This document shows, one piece after another, positions 8,914-17,464 of a stretch of 64,000 nucleotides of DNA. The translations under genes and the position numbers were made by a program. The DNA lies in contig CAVTEU010000018.1 of NCBI GenBank assembly GCA_963733905.1, forward strand, positions 372,001 through 436,000. The letters run 5' to 3'. The stretch is from DATADW01 sp963733905 (lineage in GTDB: Bacteria; Actinomycetota; Acidimicrobiia; Spongiisociales; DATADW01). Under the pieces are notes generated by a model, which was not told the origin of the DNA, ran no database searches, and saw only the letters and a list, made by a program, of their open reading frames with translations. Within the stretch, counting starts at the first letter, position 1, and the number at the start of each line of letters is the position of its first letter.

Positions 8914-10137
8914 TCAGGCCGTTTGGCTCCCGTCGAAGGGCAGCCGGCCCGGCACCCAGCCTGTCGGGAGGTCGATCGACTGATCGCAAGCCCACCACCA
9001 GCAGAGCGACGGCGGCTAGCGCCATCCAGGCCGGGAGTTGCGTGAGGAAGGGTGCCGCCACAGCCAGCAGGCCGAGGGCGATCAGTCGCCACCGGGACAC
9101 CGGGCACCCACCAAGCAGCAGGGCCAGCGCAACCCCGCCTACGAAGAGCCCGACACCGACGATCAGGGCGATGACTGCGGGGGTCGTCAGCGGGTCGAGA
9201 GGATGCGCCACGCACTCCTCGATCGCCACCGCGAACCCGATGATCCCGGCAATGACCGGGAAGTGGCCGAACGAGTAGACGTCACGGGCGGCACGTCCCA
9301 GCCTTGCCGCCGGTTGCCTTGCGAGGGAGTCCTCGAGCGCCCCCATCACCCATCCGAAGTACGTCCACCACAGCGCACAGGCGGCAACGACCGCGATCAG
9401 GGCAACCCCGAGGAGGACGGCAGTGGGAGGCTGACCGCTGGCGGTGATGCCCGCAGCGATCAGCGATTCACCCAGTGCGATGATGACAAACAGACCGTGG
9501 CGCTCGGCGAAGTGCCCGCTGTGGAGGCGCCACTCGCCTCGCCCCGCCCGTGCCGCGGCGAGAACGTCGAACAGCGCTGCGATCCCGAGGGCAAGGAATC
9601 GATATTCGGGGGCGACCACGACGGCCACTGCAATCGCTACCAGCCCGAAGCTGGACATCACCGTCCAGCGCCGCACCGCCGATGACCAGCCTGCGTCGTC
9701 CTCGACCAATAGCCACTGCAGCCAGATGCCGACGATCGCGAACCACGAGGTAGGCCAGAGGAAACAGCCAGCCGAAATCGGTGGCTACCACGGGCAGAGA
9801 CATCGCCATGATGAAGGCGAGTGCGGTTGCGACCAGAGTGGTCAGCCTGATGGCCGAGCTCTCGGTGTCCGCCTCGTTGAGCGACCAGGTGAACTGGGTC
9901 CATGCCCACCACACCAGCCAGAAGACGATGACGTCCCCGAAGCACTCCGATACCGGTGAGATCGTGCGCCAGCATCGCCGTGATCTGGGTCACGGCGAAA
10001 ACGAAGACCAGATCGAAGAACAGCTCCACGAAGGTGGCGCCCTGTTCCGCTCGCGCCACGAAGAGAGCGAGTCGCCACGGTCGGCGATGATAAGGGAGCC
10101 CGGTGGCACCTTGGGATAGAGCGAACCCCGGCTCCAT
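8914..10137 (-). CDS. ltrA: Low temperature requirement protein A (LtrA) family membrane protein (frame-broken)
   Basis: Polytopic membrane protein. The family signatures are TFVELFFDLVFVFAVTQ near the start and HFAERHGLFVIIALGESLI in the middle, followed by several hydrophobic helices. About 400 codons and roughly ten helices fit the family, whose biochemical role is unknown. At least two breaks are seen, near 9690 and 8950. The second restores the ending LPFDGSQTA and a stop at 8914-8916. The start at 10137 is tentative. The gene is convergent with the synthetase gene. Confidence 0.82.
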
Positions 10138-10200
10138 GGGCTCTCGGACCAGGGAACCGGGGCGCCTTCGGCACCCGTCAGGCGGGCGCCTCGATCGACG

Positions 10201-10593
10201 TCAGCTGTGGTCTTGGGCGAGTTGTCCCAGTGCGAGTGCGCCGAGCAGCAGACCGAAGTCCCGCAGGGCGATGTCCCAGAAGCCACCGATGAGCAGGGTG
10301 ACGATGATCACCGCCAGCCAGGCGGCGACCACATAGGCGAAGATCCGGGGGCGGAGCCAGACACCGATCCCGGCAGCGATCTCGATCACACCTACCACGC
10401 CCATGACGAGGCTGCCGGAAACGGTGTCGGTCACGAAGGCGGGCAGGTAGTCGACCCAGTCGACCATCAGATTGAAGAACTTGTCGAGCCCGAAGAGGAT
10501 CGGCGCAATCGTGAACCCGAGACGAAGTATCTCAAAAGCCCTACGGGAGCCGGTCTGTTGAGCAGTAGTCGGAACCGACGTCGTGGTCACCAT
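10201..10593 (-). CDS. DoxX-like small membrane protein
   Basis: About 130 residues with four hydrophobic helices (starting near FEILRLGFTIAPILFGLDKF, then VMGVVGVIEIAAGIGVWL, YVVAAWLAVIIVTLLIGGF and FGLLLGALALGQLA). This is the DoxX/YphA-like layout. AGGAGG lies two bases before the ATG and five before the next codon, a GTG, so translation may begin at that GTG. The gene is divergent from a SufR-like regulator and likely controlled by it. The precise role of this family is unsettled. Confidence 0.7.
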   Translation of the reverse strand: MVTTTSVPTTAQQTGSRRAFEILRLGFTIAPILFGLDKFFNLMVDWVDYLPAFVTDTVSGSLVMGVVGVIEIAAGIGVWLRPRIFAYVVAAWLAVIIVTLLIGGFWDIALRDFGLLLGALALGQLAQDHS

Positions 10594-10677
10594 GACCTCC
10601 TCTATAGATGATTCACTTAGTTTTACACGGTGTCTCGACTGTATTGTCAATAGCAACTTGATTTAGAATCCCCGGAC
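10594..10677. promoter_or_regulatory. AT-rich divergent promoter region with a small palindrome
   Basis: This 84-bp gap is clearly more AT-rich than its surroundings. It holds a perfect 11-bp palindrome TATTGTCAATA at 10642-10652 and promoter-like hexamers on both strands. It is the only control region available to the divergent DoxX-like and SufR-like genes. Confidence 0.5.
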
Positions 10678-11300
10678 ATGTCAGCTGCACGGACCTCGAC
10701 GCCATCGCTTCTCTGGCGGAGCCGACCCGAGCCGCTCTCTACGACTACGTAGTCGCATCGGCAACGCCGGTGGGAAGGGACGATGCGGCTTCGGCTTGCG
10801 GGATTTCCCGGCAAACCGCGGCCTATCACCTCGACCGGCTGGCGGAGGACGGTCTTCTCGATATCGAGTTCCGGCGTCTCACCGGGCTGAGCGGCCCGGG
10901 AGCGGGCCGGCCGGCAAAGCTCTACCGCAGGTCGACGCAGTCCTTCTCGGTCACGGTGCCACCGCGCCGCTACGAGCTAGCTGCCAAGATCATGCTCGAG
11001 GCTCTCGCCACCGACCGTGCCCTCGCCGACACCGCTCGCCGGATTGGCGAGGACCTGGGAGGAGGGGGATTGACCGGAGCCCTCCAAGAGACCGGGTACG
11101 AGCCGACCGAAGAAGGCGAGGAGACCCGGTTCCGCAACTGCCCGTTCCACGAGCTCAAGGAGCAGGACCGGGACACGATCTGCGGGATGAACCTGGCCCT
11201 GGTCGAGGGGATGGTGGAGGGGCCCGGGAGCGGGACCTGCGTCCCGTCCTCGCCCCGGAAGACGGCTATTGCTGTGTTCGGCTGCGCTCGCTGCGACTGA
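10678..11300 (+). CDS. SufR-like winged-helix regulator with Cys-rich C-terminus
   Basis: A COG2345-type regulator of about 205 residues. The N-terminal winged helix reads LAEPTRAALYDYV...CGISRQTAAYHLDRLAEDGL. The C-terminal half carries RNCPFHELKEQDRDTICGMN, then a Cys in GSGTCV and CARCD at the end. The spacing of the first Cys residues resembles the Fe-S ligand pattern of SufR proteins. One base is out of frame between the ATG at 10678 and the winged helix (near 10690), so the start is uncertain. It may sense an Fe-S cluster or redox state and control the divergent DoxX-like gene (inference). Confidence 0.75.
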
Positions 11301-11341
11301 CAACGCTCCAGAGCGTCCTCGGCGCCAACGCTGGCTTGGTC

Positions 11342-12152
11342 CTATCGATGGCTCAACAGGCCATCGACGTTCGGCAACTGCTCGAACCCCGAGAACGTCC
11401 CTGCCTCGGCGATCTCGTTCGCCGCCTGCAGGAACCCACGCCACGCTGTGCGCGCCAGCGTGCCCCCCACGCTGATCCGCCGTACTCCGAGAGTCGCCGC
11501 TTCGGTAACCGTGGTGAACGGAGCGTTGATCAGCAGGTTCACCGGTTTGGGTGACACCGCGGCGACGATGGCGGCAACGTGATCGACATTGTCGATCCGC
11601 GGCGCATAGAGGCAATCGGCGCCGGCTTCCGAGTACGCGAGGAGCCTGCGAATCGTCTCGTCGATGTCGGGGCGGCCGACCACGAATCCCTCCGACCGCC
11701 CGGTCAGAAGCGACGCCGGTGCCGCTCTCGTCGATCGCCTGTCGTGCGGCGCGGACACGCTCTACGGCCAGATCGAAATCATGGAGCGGATCCGCCTCGT
11801 CGCCGGTCGAGTCCTCGATCGACAGACCGGCGATCCCCGTGGCCGCCGCGAGCTTCACGTTGGCATCGACCTGCTCGGGATCGACCGCGTGGCCGCCCTC
11901 GAAATCGCATTCACCGGTACCGCCACGGCGTCTGCGACGAGCCGCAGATGCTCGAGGACTTCATCGAGCGTGACCTCGTTGTCCGGCGCGACCCAGCGTC
12001 CAGGCAAACCCGGAACTTGTCGTCGCCAGCGCCTTGAAGCCCATCTGTTCCAAAGCCCTGGCGCTCCCCACGTCCCACGGGTTCGGCATCACAAAGCAAC
12101 CGGAGGCGTGCAAGCGACGAAACGCGGCTATCCGATCGTCATTCGCGTTCAT
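11342..12152 (-). CDS. Isocitrate lyase / PEP mutase superfamily enzyme (frame-broken)
   Basis: C-C bond lyase or mutase of the ICL/PEPM superfamily. It opens with FVMPNPWDVGSARALEQMGF and TTSSGFAWTLGR, continues with GIAGLSIEDSTGDEADPL, which holds the conserved acidic Mg-binding residues, and then LLTGRSEGFVVGRPDIDETI and GADCLYAPRI. About 270 codons match the carboxyphosphonoenolpyruvate/methylisocitrate-type members without the ICL insertions. At least two breaks occur, near 11990 and 11755. The exact substrate is unknown. Confidence 0.85.
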
Positions 12153-12250
12153 TACACACCTTTCCGGAAGGGACGGAGTCCGTGAAGCTACCCCGCTGAC
12201 CCTCCCGCCGGTGGGCAGAAGCGTCCCCGCCCTGACATTCCAAGAGCGGC

Positions 12251-12595
12251 CTACATCGACAGGAAGGGCGTGAAGAGACGGACTCCGCTTTCTGCCAGAT
12301 TCGCTTCGAGCTCTGCGCTCGGCTCACCAAGGAGTTCGCCGGAAACCGATCCCGTCGCAAGGACTGCATCCGTCAGGTCGCCGAGGTGGGTGGCGTGCTC
12401 GATGAGCGCCTCGGCGTCCATGAACCGCTCGAGGACGATGCACTCGGACTCATCGTCGTTGAAGTAGCTCTCGTACTGCAGCGTTCCGGTATCCATCGCC
12501 TTCACGATCTCCATGCATTGAGCAGAGAGTCGCTTGAACTCCTCGACCTTGCCCTCGTGGAACTTGAACCGAGCGATAGCCTGAAGCTCACTCAC
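12251..12595 (-). CDS. ABM-fold (dimeric alpha/beta barrel) protein
   Basis: 114 residues beginning MSELQAIARFKFHEGKVEEF, with the ferredoxin-like barrel pattern of antibiotic-biosynthesis monooxygenase-type proteins: a first strand plus amphipathic helix, then LQYESYFNDDESECIVLERF and the helix AEALIEHATHL. Such proteins include quinol monooxygenases, but this resemblance does not fix a substrate. The frame is intact. It sits between the PEP mutase-family gene and glnA, all on the minus strand. Confidence 0.65.
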   Translation of the reverse strand: MSELQAIARFKFHEGKVEEFKRLSAQCMEIVKAMDTGTLQYESYFNDDESECIVLERFMDAEALIEHATHLGDLTDAVLATGSVSGELLGEPSAELEANLAESGVRLFTPFLSM

Positions 12596-12687
12596 TGCTG
12601 TGGCCTCCTGTTTTGGCCAACGGCTTCGAGTATCGCTCCTCGTCAGTTGTCAGAGTGCAGCACGACATCGCGCCAGGCTACGTCTTA

Positions 12688-12735
12688 GGGATCCGGGGTC
12701 GTCGGGATCTGGAGTCGTAGGGATCCTGAGTCGTA
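12688..12735. repeat. Three 16-bp tandem repeats just downstream of glnA
   Basis: Units GGGATCCGGGGTCGTC (12688), GGGATCTGGAGTCGTA (12704) and GGGATCCTGAGTCGTA (12720) follow each other without gaps and end two bases from the glnA stop codon. No protein or hairpin explains them. Confidence 0.75.
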
Positions 12736-12737
12736 CC

Positions 12738-14162
12738 TCAGATGTCGTAGTACAGATAGAACTCGTGCGGGTGGGGGCGGAGACGGACGGCGTCGATCTC
12801 CCGCTCGACCTTGTAGTCGATCCAGGTCTCGATCAGGTCCTCGGTGAACACTCCGCCCTGGAGCAGATAGTCGTGGTCGGCGTCGAGTGCCGCCAGCGCC
12901 TCCTCGAGGCTGCCCGGGACCGAGGGCAGGTTGTCGAGTTCCTCGGGAGGCAGGTCGTAGATGTCCTTGTCCACCGGCTCCCGCGGCTCGACCTGACGCT
13001 GGATGCCGTCTAGGCCGGCCATGAGCATCGCCGAGAAGGCGAGGTAGGGGTTGCACGACGGGTCGGGACAGCGGAACTCGAGCCGCTTCGCTGCCGGCTT
13101 GTTCGAATAGAGCGGGATCCGCACCGCCGCCGACCTGTTGCGCTGGCTGTAGACCAGGTTCACCGGCGCTTCGTAGCCGGGCACCAGCCGCCGGTATGAG
13201 TTCGTGGTGGGAGCGGCGAAGGCGAGGATCGATGGGGCGTGCTCCAGCAACCCTCCGATGTACCAGCGGGCCATGTCTGACAGCCCGGCGTAGCCGTTCT
13301 CATCGAAGAACAGCGGGGTGTCGCCGTTCCAAAGGCTCTGGTGGGTGTGCATCCCCGACCCGTTGTCCTCGAAGATCGGCTTGGGCATGAAGGTGACCGT
13401 CTTGCCGTGGCGCCAGGCGACGCTCTTGGTGATGTACTTGTAGAGGGTCACGTTGTCCGCCTGCCGCAGCAACGTGTCGTAGCGAATGTCGATCTCCGCC
13501 TGCCCGGCCGTGCCCACCTCGTGGTGGTGCACCTCGATGTTGATGCCAAGGCTCTCCATCACCGACACCATCTCTGACCGGAGGTCCTGGAAGTGGTCGG
13601 TGGGTGGTACCGGGAAGTAGCCCTCCTTGTACCGGGGCTTGTACCCGAGGTTCCCGCCGTCCTCTTCGCGGCCCGAGTTCCAGGCGCCCTCTTCCGAGTC
13701 CAGGTAGTGGAACGACGAGTGCTGGTTCTGGGCAAACCGCGCCGAATCGAAGATGTAGAACTCGGCTTCGGGACCCCAGTAAGAGGTTTCTGCGATCCCG
13801 GTGCCCTGGAGGTGGACCTCGGCCTTGCGCGCCACGAACCGGGGATCGCGGCTGTATGGCTCGCCGGTCACCGGGTCGTGGACGAAGCAGTAGAGGATCA
13901 GCGTCTTGCGTGACCGAAAGGGGTCATCGACCGCGGTATCGGGGTCGGGTAGTAGCAGCATGTCGGATTCCTGGATGGCCTGGAACCCACGGATCGAGGA
14001 ACCGTCGAACCCGAACCCGTCCTCGAACGAGTCCTCGCTCAGTTCGTGGGCGGGGACGGTGAAGTGCTGCACCTGGCCGGGGAGGTCGCAGAATCGCAGA
14101 TCGATGTACTCATAACTCTCGTCCGCCACCGTTTTCAGGACGTCCGCGGCTGACTTGACCAT
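12738..14162 (-). CDS. glnA: Glutamine synthetase, type I
   Basis: Cytosolic dodecameric enzyme: glutamate + ammonia + ATP to glutamine. 474 residues, intact frame. The signatures are DGSSIRGFQAIQESDM, PEAEFYIFD, HHHEVGTAGQAEIDIRYDT, KPIFEDNGSGMHTHQSLW and the ATP-site block NRSAAVRIP with RLEFRCPDPSCNPYLAFSAM. The segment DKDIYDLPPEE retains the tyrosine that is adenylylated in GSI-beta enzymes, so covalent control by GlnE is expected (inference). It is divergent from glnA2 across a GlnR-like box. Confidence 0.96.
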   Translation of the reverse strand: MVKSAADVLKTVADESYEYIDLRFCDLPGQVQHFTVPAHELSEDSFEDGFGFDGSSIRGFQAIQESDMLLLPDPDTAVDDPFRSRKTLILYCFVHDPVTGEPYSRDPRFVARKAEVHLQGTGIAETSYWGPEAEFYIFDSARFAQNQHSSFHYLDSEEGAWNSGREEDGGNLGYKPRYKEGYFPVPPTDHFQDLRSEMVSVMESLGINIEVHHHEVGTAGQAEIDIRYDTLLRQADNVTLYKYITKSVAWRHGKTVTFMPKPIFEDNGSGMHTHQSLWNGDTPLFFDENGYAGLSDMARWYIGGLLEHAPSILAFAAPTTNSYRRLVPGYEAPVNLVYSQRNRSAAVRIPLYSNKPAAKRLEFRCPDPSCNPYLAFSAMLMAGLDGIQRQVEPREPVDKDIYDLPPEELDNLPSVPGSLEEALAALDADHDYLLQGGVFTEDLIETWIDYKVEREIDAVRLRPHPHEFYLYYDI

Positions 14163-14212
14163 TCCTCACTCCTCTCAAAACCTGGCTCGGGCCAAGGTTG
14201 TAGACCCGGGCG

Positions 14213-14250
14213 GTTTCGTGCCAGTTGCCCCAGTGTGAACACTGTGTTTC
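14213..14250. promoter_or_regulatory. GlnR-like operator, four 5-bp half-sites at 11-bp pitch
   Basis: Plus-strand half-sites GTTTC (14213-14217), GTTGC (14224-14228), GTGAA (14235-14239) and GTTTC (14246-14250) are each separated by exactly six bases. On the minus strand this reads GAAAC-n6-TTCAC-n6-GCAAC-n6-GAAAC, the layout of the actinobacterial GlnR consensus (gTnAC-n6-GaAAC repeated). It lies 51 bp upstream of the glnA start and 79 bp upstream of glnA2. Confidence 0.7.
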
Positions 14251-14328
14251 GCAGGCTCTCAAATGGAAAACTGGAGTGTTTGGGGGTTTACGGTTCCCTC
14301 GTCGAGACAAGGGTCTACCGTGAACAAC

Positions 14329-15654
14329 ATGGACAAGCAAGCCGAGTATGTGATGCGCACCGTAGAGGAGCGGGGCATCCGCTTTGTTCGGCTGTGGTTC
14401 ACCGACGTCCAGGGTTTCCTCAAGTCGGTCTCGATCAGCCCCGCCGAGCTCGAGGTGGCTTTCGACGAAGGGATGACCTTCGACGGGTCGGCTATAGACG
14501 GGTACGCCAGGATCCAAGAGGCCGACATGCTGGCCCGGCCCGATCCTTCTACGTTCCAGGTGCTCCCCTGGCGTCCCGAGCAGCAGGTTGCCCGGATGTA
14601 CTGCGACATCGTGTCCCCCGACGGCCAGGCTTTTGAGGGGGACCCCCGGCATGTGTTGAAGCGCAACCTGGAGAGGGCGTCTCGTCTCGGGTACACGTTC
14701 TATGTCGCTCCCGAGCTGGAGTTCTTCTATTTCAAGGACTCCTCACCCGACCCCCAGGTGCTCGACCACGGCGGCTACTTCGATCAGACGCCGCTCGACG
14801 TCGCCCAGGAGTACCGGCGGCAGACGATCAACGCCCTCGAGCAGCTCGGGATACCGGTCGAGTACTCGCACCACGAGGTGGCGCCCAGCCAGCACGAGAT
14901 CGACCTTCGTTACACCGATGCGCTCACCATGGCCGACAACGTGATGACCTACAGGTTGACGGTGAAGGAGATCGCCCTCGAGCACTCCATCTACGCCACT
15001 TTCATGCCCAAGCCGCTCGAGGCGCACGACGGGAGCGGGTTCCACATGCACCTTTCGCTTTTCGAGGGTGACCGGAACGCCTTCCACGAGCCGGGTTCGC
15101 CAAACGGGTTGTCAAAGGTCGGCGAGGGCTTCATCGCCGGACTGTTGCGACACGCCCGCGAGCTCACCGCGGTGACCAACCAGTGGGTGAACTCCTACAA
15201 GCGGCTGGTGGCGGGCTTCGAGGCGCCGATCTATGTCTTTTGGGCCCGCAACAACCAATCGGCGTTGGTGCGGGTGCCCACCATCAAGAAGGGGAAGACA
15301 TCGAGCACCCGCGTCGAGTACCGGGCACCCGATGCAGCATGCAACCCCTACCTGGCGTTCTCCGTGCTGCTCGCCGCCGGGCTGGCAGGGATCGAGAACA
15401 ACTACGAGCTCCCCCCCGAAGTAACGGGGAATGTCTTCGAGATGACGGCGAGCGAGCGGGCCGCGGTCGGGATCGAGCGCCTACCCGCCACGCTTTCCCA
15501 CGCCATAGACGACATGGAACGGTCGGAGTTGATGGCGGAGGCGCTCGGCGAGCATGTCTTCGGATGGTTCCTGCGGAACAAGCGGGCCGAGTGGGACCGC
15601 TTTCAGCACCATGTCTCCCGATTCGAGCTCGAGAACTACCTCCCGATCCTGTGA
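14329..15654 (+). CDS. glnA2: Type I glutamine synthetase, GlnA2 subfamily
   Basis: 441 residues, intact. It is closely similar in wording to mycobacterial GlnA2: MDKQAEYVMRTVEERGIRFV, RLWFTDVQGFLKSVSI, then DGSAIDGYARIQEADM, SHHEVAPSQHEIDLRYTDAL, KPLEAHDGSGFHMHLSLFEG, NQWVNSYKRLVAGFEAP and EALGEHVFGWFLRNKRAEW. Catalytic and metal residues of the GS fold are kept. GlnA2-type enzymes make glutamine or act on related substrates and are usually not the main assimilatory enzyme. The start is the ATG of MDKQ, matching family N-termini; an in-frame GTG lies three codons earlier. Confidence 0.93.
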   Translation: MDKQAEYVMRTVEERGIRFVRLWFTDVQGFLKSVSISPAELEVAFDEGMTFDGSAIDGYARIQEADMLARPDPSTFQVLPWRPEQQVARMYCDIVSPDGQAFEGDPRHVLKRNLERASRLGYTFYVAPELEFFYFKDSSPDPQVLDHGGYFDQTPLDVAQEYRRQTINALEQLGIPVEYSHHEVAPSQHEIDLRYTDALTMADNVMTYRLTVKEIALEHSIYATFMPKPLEAHDGSGFHMHLSLFEGDRNAFHEPGSPNGLSKVGEGFIAGLLRHARELTAVTNQWVNSYKRLVAGFEAPIYVFWARNNQSALVRVPTIKKGKTSSTRVEYRAPDAACNPYLAFSVLLAAGLAGIENNYELPPEVTGNVFEMTASERAAVGIERLPATLSHAIDDMERSELMAEALGEHVFGWFLRNKRAEWDRFQHHVSRFELENYLPIL

Positions 15655-15751
15655 TGGGTTGTGGGTTCTGAGTAATGGGTGAATCCCGATCCTGCGAGAA
15701 GACACGATATGGAGCTCATCACATCCGACAAGCCTCAATGGCGGTCGTCGC

Positions 15752-16390
15752 ATGAATGTCGCCGTGTGGCCGGCCGAGCCCTCCCCCGGTCTGCTCAAAG
15801 CGATGGCCCTCGCCGGGTTCGAGCCAATGCCGGTCATCGACCTGGCCGACGCCGACCGGGACACGGTCAGCGAATGGGAGGCGCTGGTGGTCGAACTCGA
15901 CGACGATGCTCCGCTCCAGCTTCGAACAGTTCTCCGGGTCAGTCAGGAGTTTGGGGTGCCCGTGCTCATCGCCGCCGGTCGAGACCACGCCATGTTGCTC
16001 GAGAACGTAGGTGCGGGCATCGATTTCGTGCTCGACCCCGCCGATCCCGTCGAGATCAGGCTCCGGCTGCGGCGCATCATCCGCTCCGAGCCAGCCGACC
16101 ACGTCGTCCACTTCAAGGATTTGGTGCTCAACACCGCCACCTACCAGGCGACGGTGGCGGACCGGCCGGTCGACCTCACCTATATGGAGTACGAGTTGCT
16201 CCGCTTCTTCGTCGAGCACCAGGGCCGGGTGTGGAGCCGCGAGCAGTTGCTGTCCAAGGTGTGGGGTTACGACTACTACGGCGGAGCGAGGACGGTTGAC
16301 GTCCACGTGCGACGGTTGCGCTCCAAGCTGGGCGAGGAACGGGCCAGTTGGATCACGACCGTCCGATCGGTGGGTTATCGCTTCGGCTGA
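15752..16390 (+). CDS. GlnR-like orphan response regulator (OmpR-type winged helix)
   Basis: 212 residues, intact. The C-terminal DNA-binding domain is a full OmpR/PhoB winged helix (LTYMEYELLRFFVEHQGRVW, SREQLLSKVWGYDYYGG, RTVDVHVRRLRSKLG). The N-terminal receiver-like domain lacks the usual acidic pocket (it begins MNVAVWPAEPSPG) and the conserved lysine, as in GlnR, which works without phosphorylation. No kinase gene is adjacent. Its position directly after glnA2, together with the GlnR-like box between glnA and glnA2, supports a nitrogen regulator. An atypical regulator of another process remains possible. Confidence 0.8.
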   Translation: MNVAVWPAEPSPGLLKAMALAGFEPMPVIDLADADRDTVSEWEALVVELDDDAPLQLRTVLRVSQEFGVPVLIAAGRDHAMLLENVGAGIDFVLDPADPVEIRLRLRRIIRSEPADHVVHFKDLVLNTATYQATVADRPVDLTYMEYELLRFFVEHQGRVWSREQLLSKVWGYDYYGGARTVDVHVRRLRSKLGEERASWITTVRSVGYRFG

Positions 16391-16466
16391 CGGCCGGACC
16401 CTGCGCCGATCTGGTTTTGGCGTCAACCGACGCGGCTCTACCCCTTCAAGTGACGCCAAAGGTGGG

Positions 16467-16808
16467 TCAGCTGGAGAGGGTTACCACCATGCGGCGAATC
16501 TGCGGCCCGTCGGTTTCGATCCGCATCTCGCCGGCGACCCTGTCGGGCTCCGATGCCCAGCGGAAATCGGCCACGATTTCGCTCCCCTCTTGACGGACCG
16601 ACTCCACTGCGATCCGGTCGTCGGGAGGCTGGTCGAAATATGCGGCGGCGATGGATTCGCGCCCGACGAAAGGCCCGAAGCGCTCACCCTCGAAGCGGAG
16701 CTCGGCGTCGGGAGTGAAGCGGACCAGCATCGGGCCGAAGTCGCCGGTCCGCACGCCATGGTTGAAATCCTCGACGTGACTCTCGATTAGCGTCATCAGG
16801 TCGCTCAT
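16467..16808 (-). CDS. NTF2-like / SnoaL-like domain protein
   Basis: 113 residues starting MSDLMTLIESHVEDFNHGVR, with the cone-shaped NTF2 pattern: two N-terminal helices, then DAELRFEGERFGPFVGRESI, then AAAYFDQ and long beta strands (SEIVADFRWASEP). Family members include ketosteroid isomerases and polyketide cyclases as well as non-enzymatic proteins. No specific substrate can be assigned. The ATG was chosen over an upstream extension that has no homology-like content. Frame intact. Confidence 0.7.
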   Translation of the reverse strand: MSDLMTLIESHVEDFNHGVRTGDFGPMLVRFTPDAELRFEGERFGPFVGRESIAAAYFDQPPDDRIAVESVRQEGSEIVADFRWASEPDRVAGEMRIETDGPQIRRMVVTLSS

Positions 16809-16896
16809 GAGGACAAAGGCTACCTCTGGGCCGGCATTCACGCCCTCGATCGGTGGTCCGCACTTCAGCAGGGCCAACCAAGCAGCCCGGTCGCAA

Positions 16897-17383
16897 CTAG
16901 TCCATCGTGACGGAAAGGCGCTCGTCGGTGGCGTCGGCGAGGATGAAGTGGGCCGTTGCCATCGCTTCGTAGAGTCGTAGCTGGCGGGGAGGCGTGACCT
17001 CTACGCGGCTCCATTCGTCGAGACCCTCGGAAACCAACTTACGGGCGTAGATCTCCATGCCCTCGTCGATCCGATCATCCGCCACCCGGCCGGCGGTGGC
17101 CTCGACATACACGGCCTGGCGATCGTCGGGCGTCGTCTGCGAGTCGTAGATCACGATGGCGACGTCGGGCCGAGCGGCGATGTTCTGCGAGTGCCTGGTG
17201 GTGGGCCGCGAGACCCACAGAAAGCGCCGACCATCGGGACTTGCGAACCACACAGGCGTCGCCCATGGCGTCCCGGACTCGTCGGCCGTAGCCAGCGTCA
17301 TGAAGCGGTTGGCGGCGATCACCGATCGCAGAATGCGCCGGCGATCCTCGCCGTTCCCGATCGTTTTCCACCACCGAAGTCAT
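16897..17383 (-). CDS. Pyridoxamine 5'-phosphate oxidase-like split-barrel protein (one frame break)
   Basis: About 162 codons. The body begins RFMTLATADESGTPWATPVW, FASPDGRRFLWVS, with RHSQNIAARPDVAIVIYDSQ later. This is the PNPOx/F420-binding split barrel that binds FMN or F420. An MTSVVENDRERR leader at 17383 joins the body through one break near 17340, giving RRRILRSVIAANRF. Actinobacterial members are often F420-dependent reductases, but the cofactor cannot be read from the sequence. Confidence 0.75.
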
Positions 17384-17415
17384 CGCCCTACCCGAACGGG
17401 ATCTGCCTTAACGGA

Positions 17416-17444
17416 GAGGCGGGGCGCTGATCGCGCCCCGCCTC
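17416..17444 (-). terminator. Hairpin downstream of the giant subtilase gene
   Basis: The arms GAGGCGGGGCG (17416-17426) and CGCCCCGCCTC (17434-17444) pair perfectly over 11 bp, extendable to 12. It lies between the stop of the giant gene at 17465 and the PNPOx-like gene on the same strand, consistent with transcription ending here. Confidence 0.6.
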
Positions 17445-17464
17445 ATCCGCCCCTCCATCCGCTC

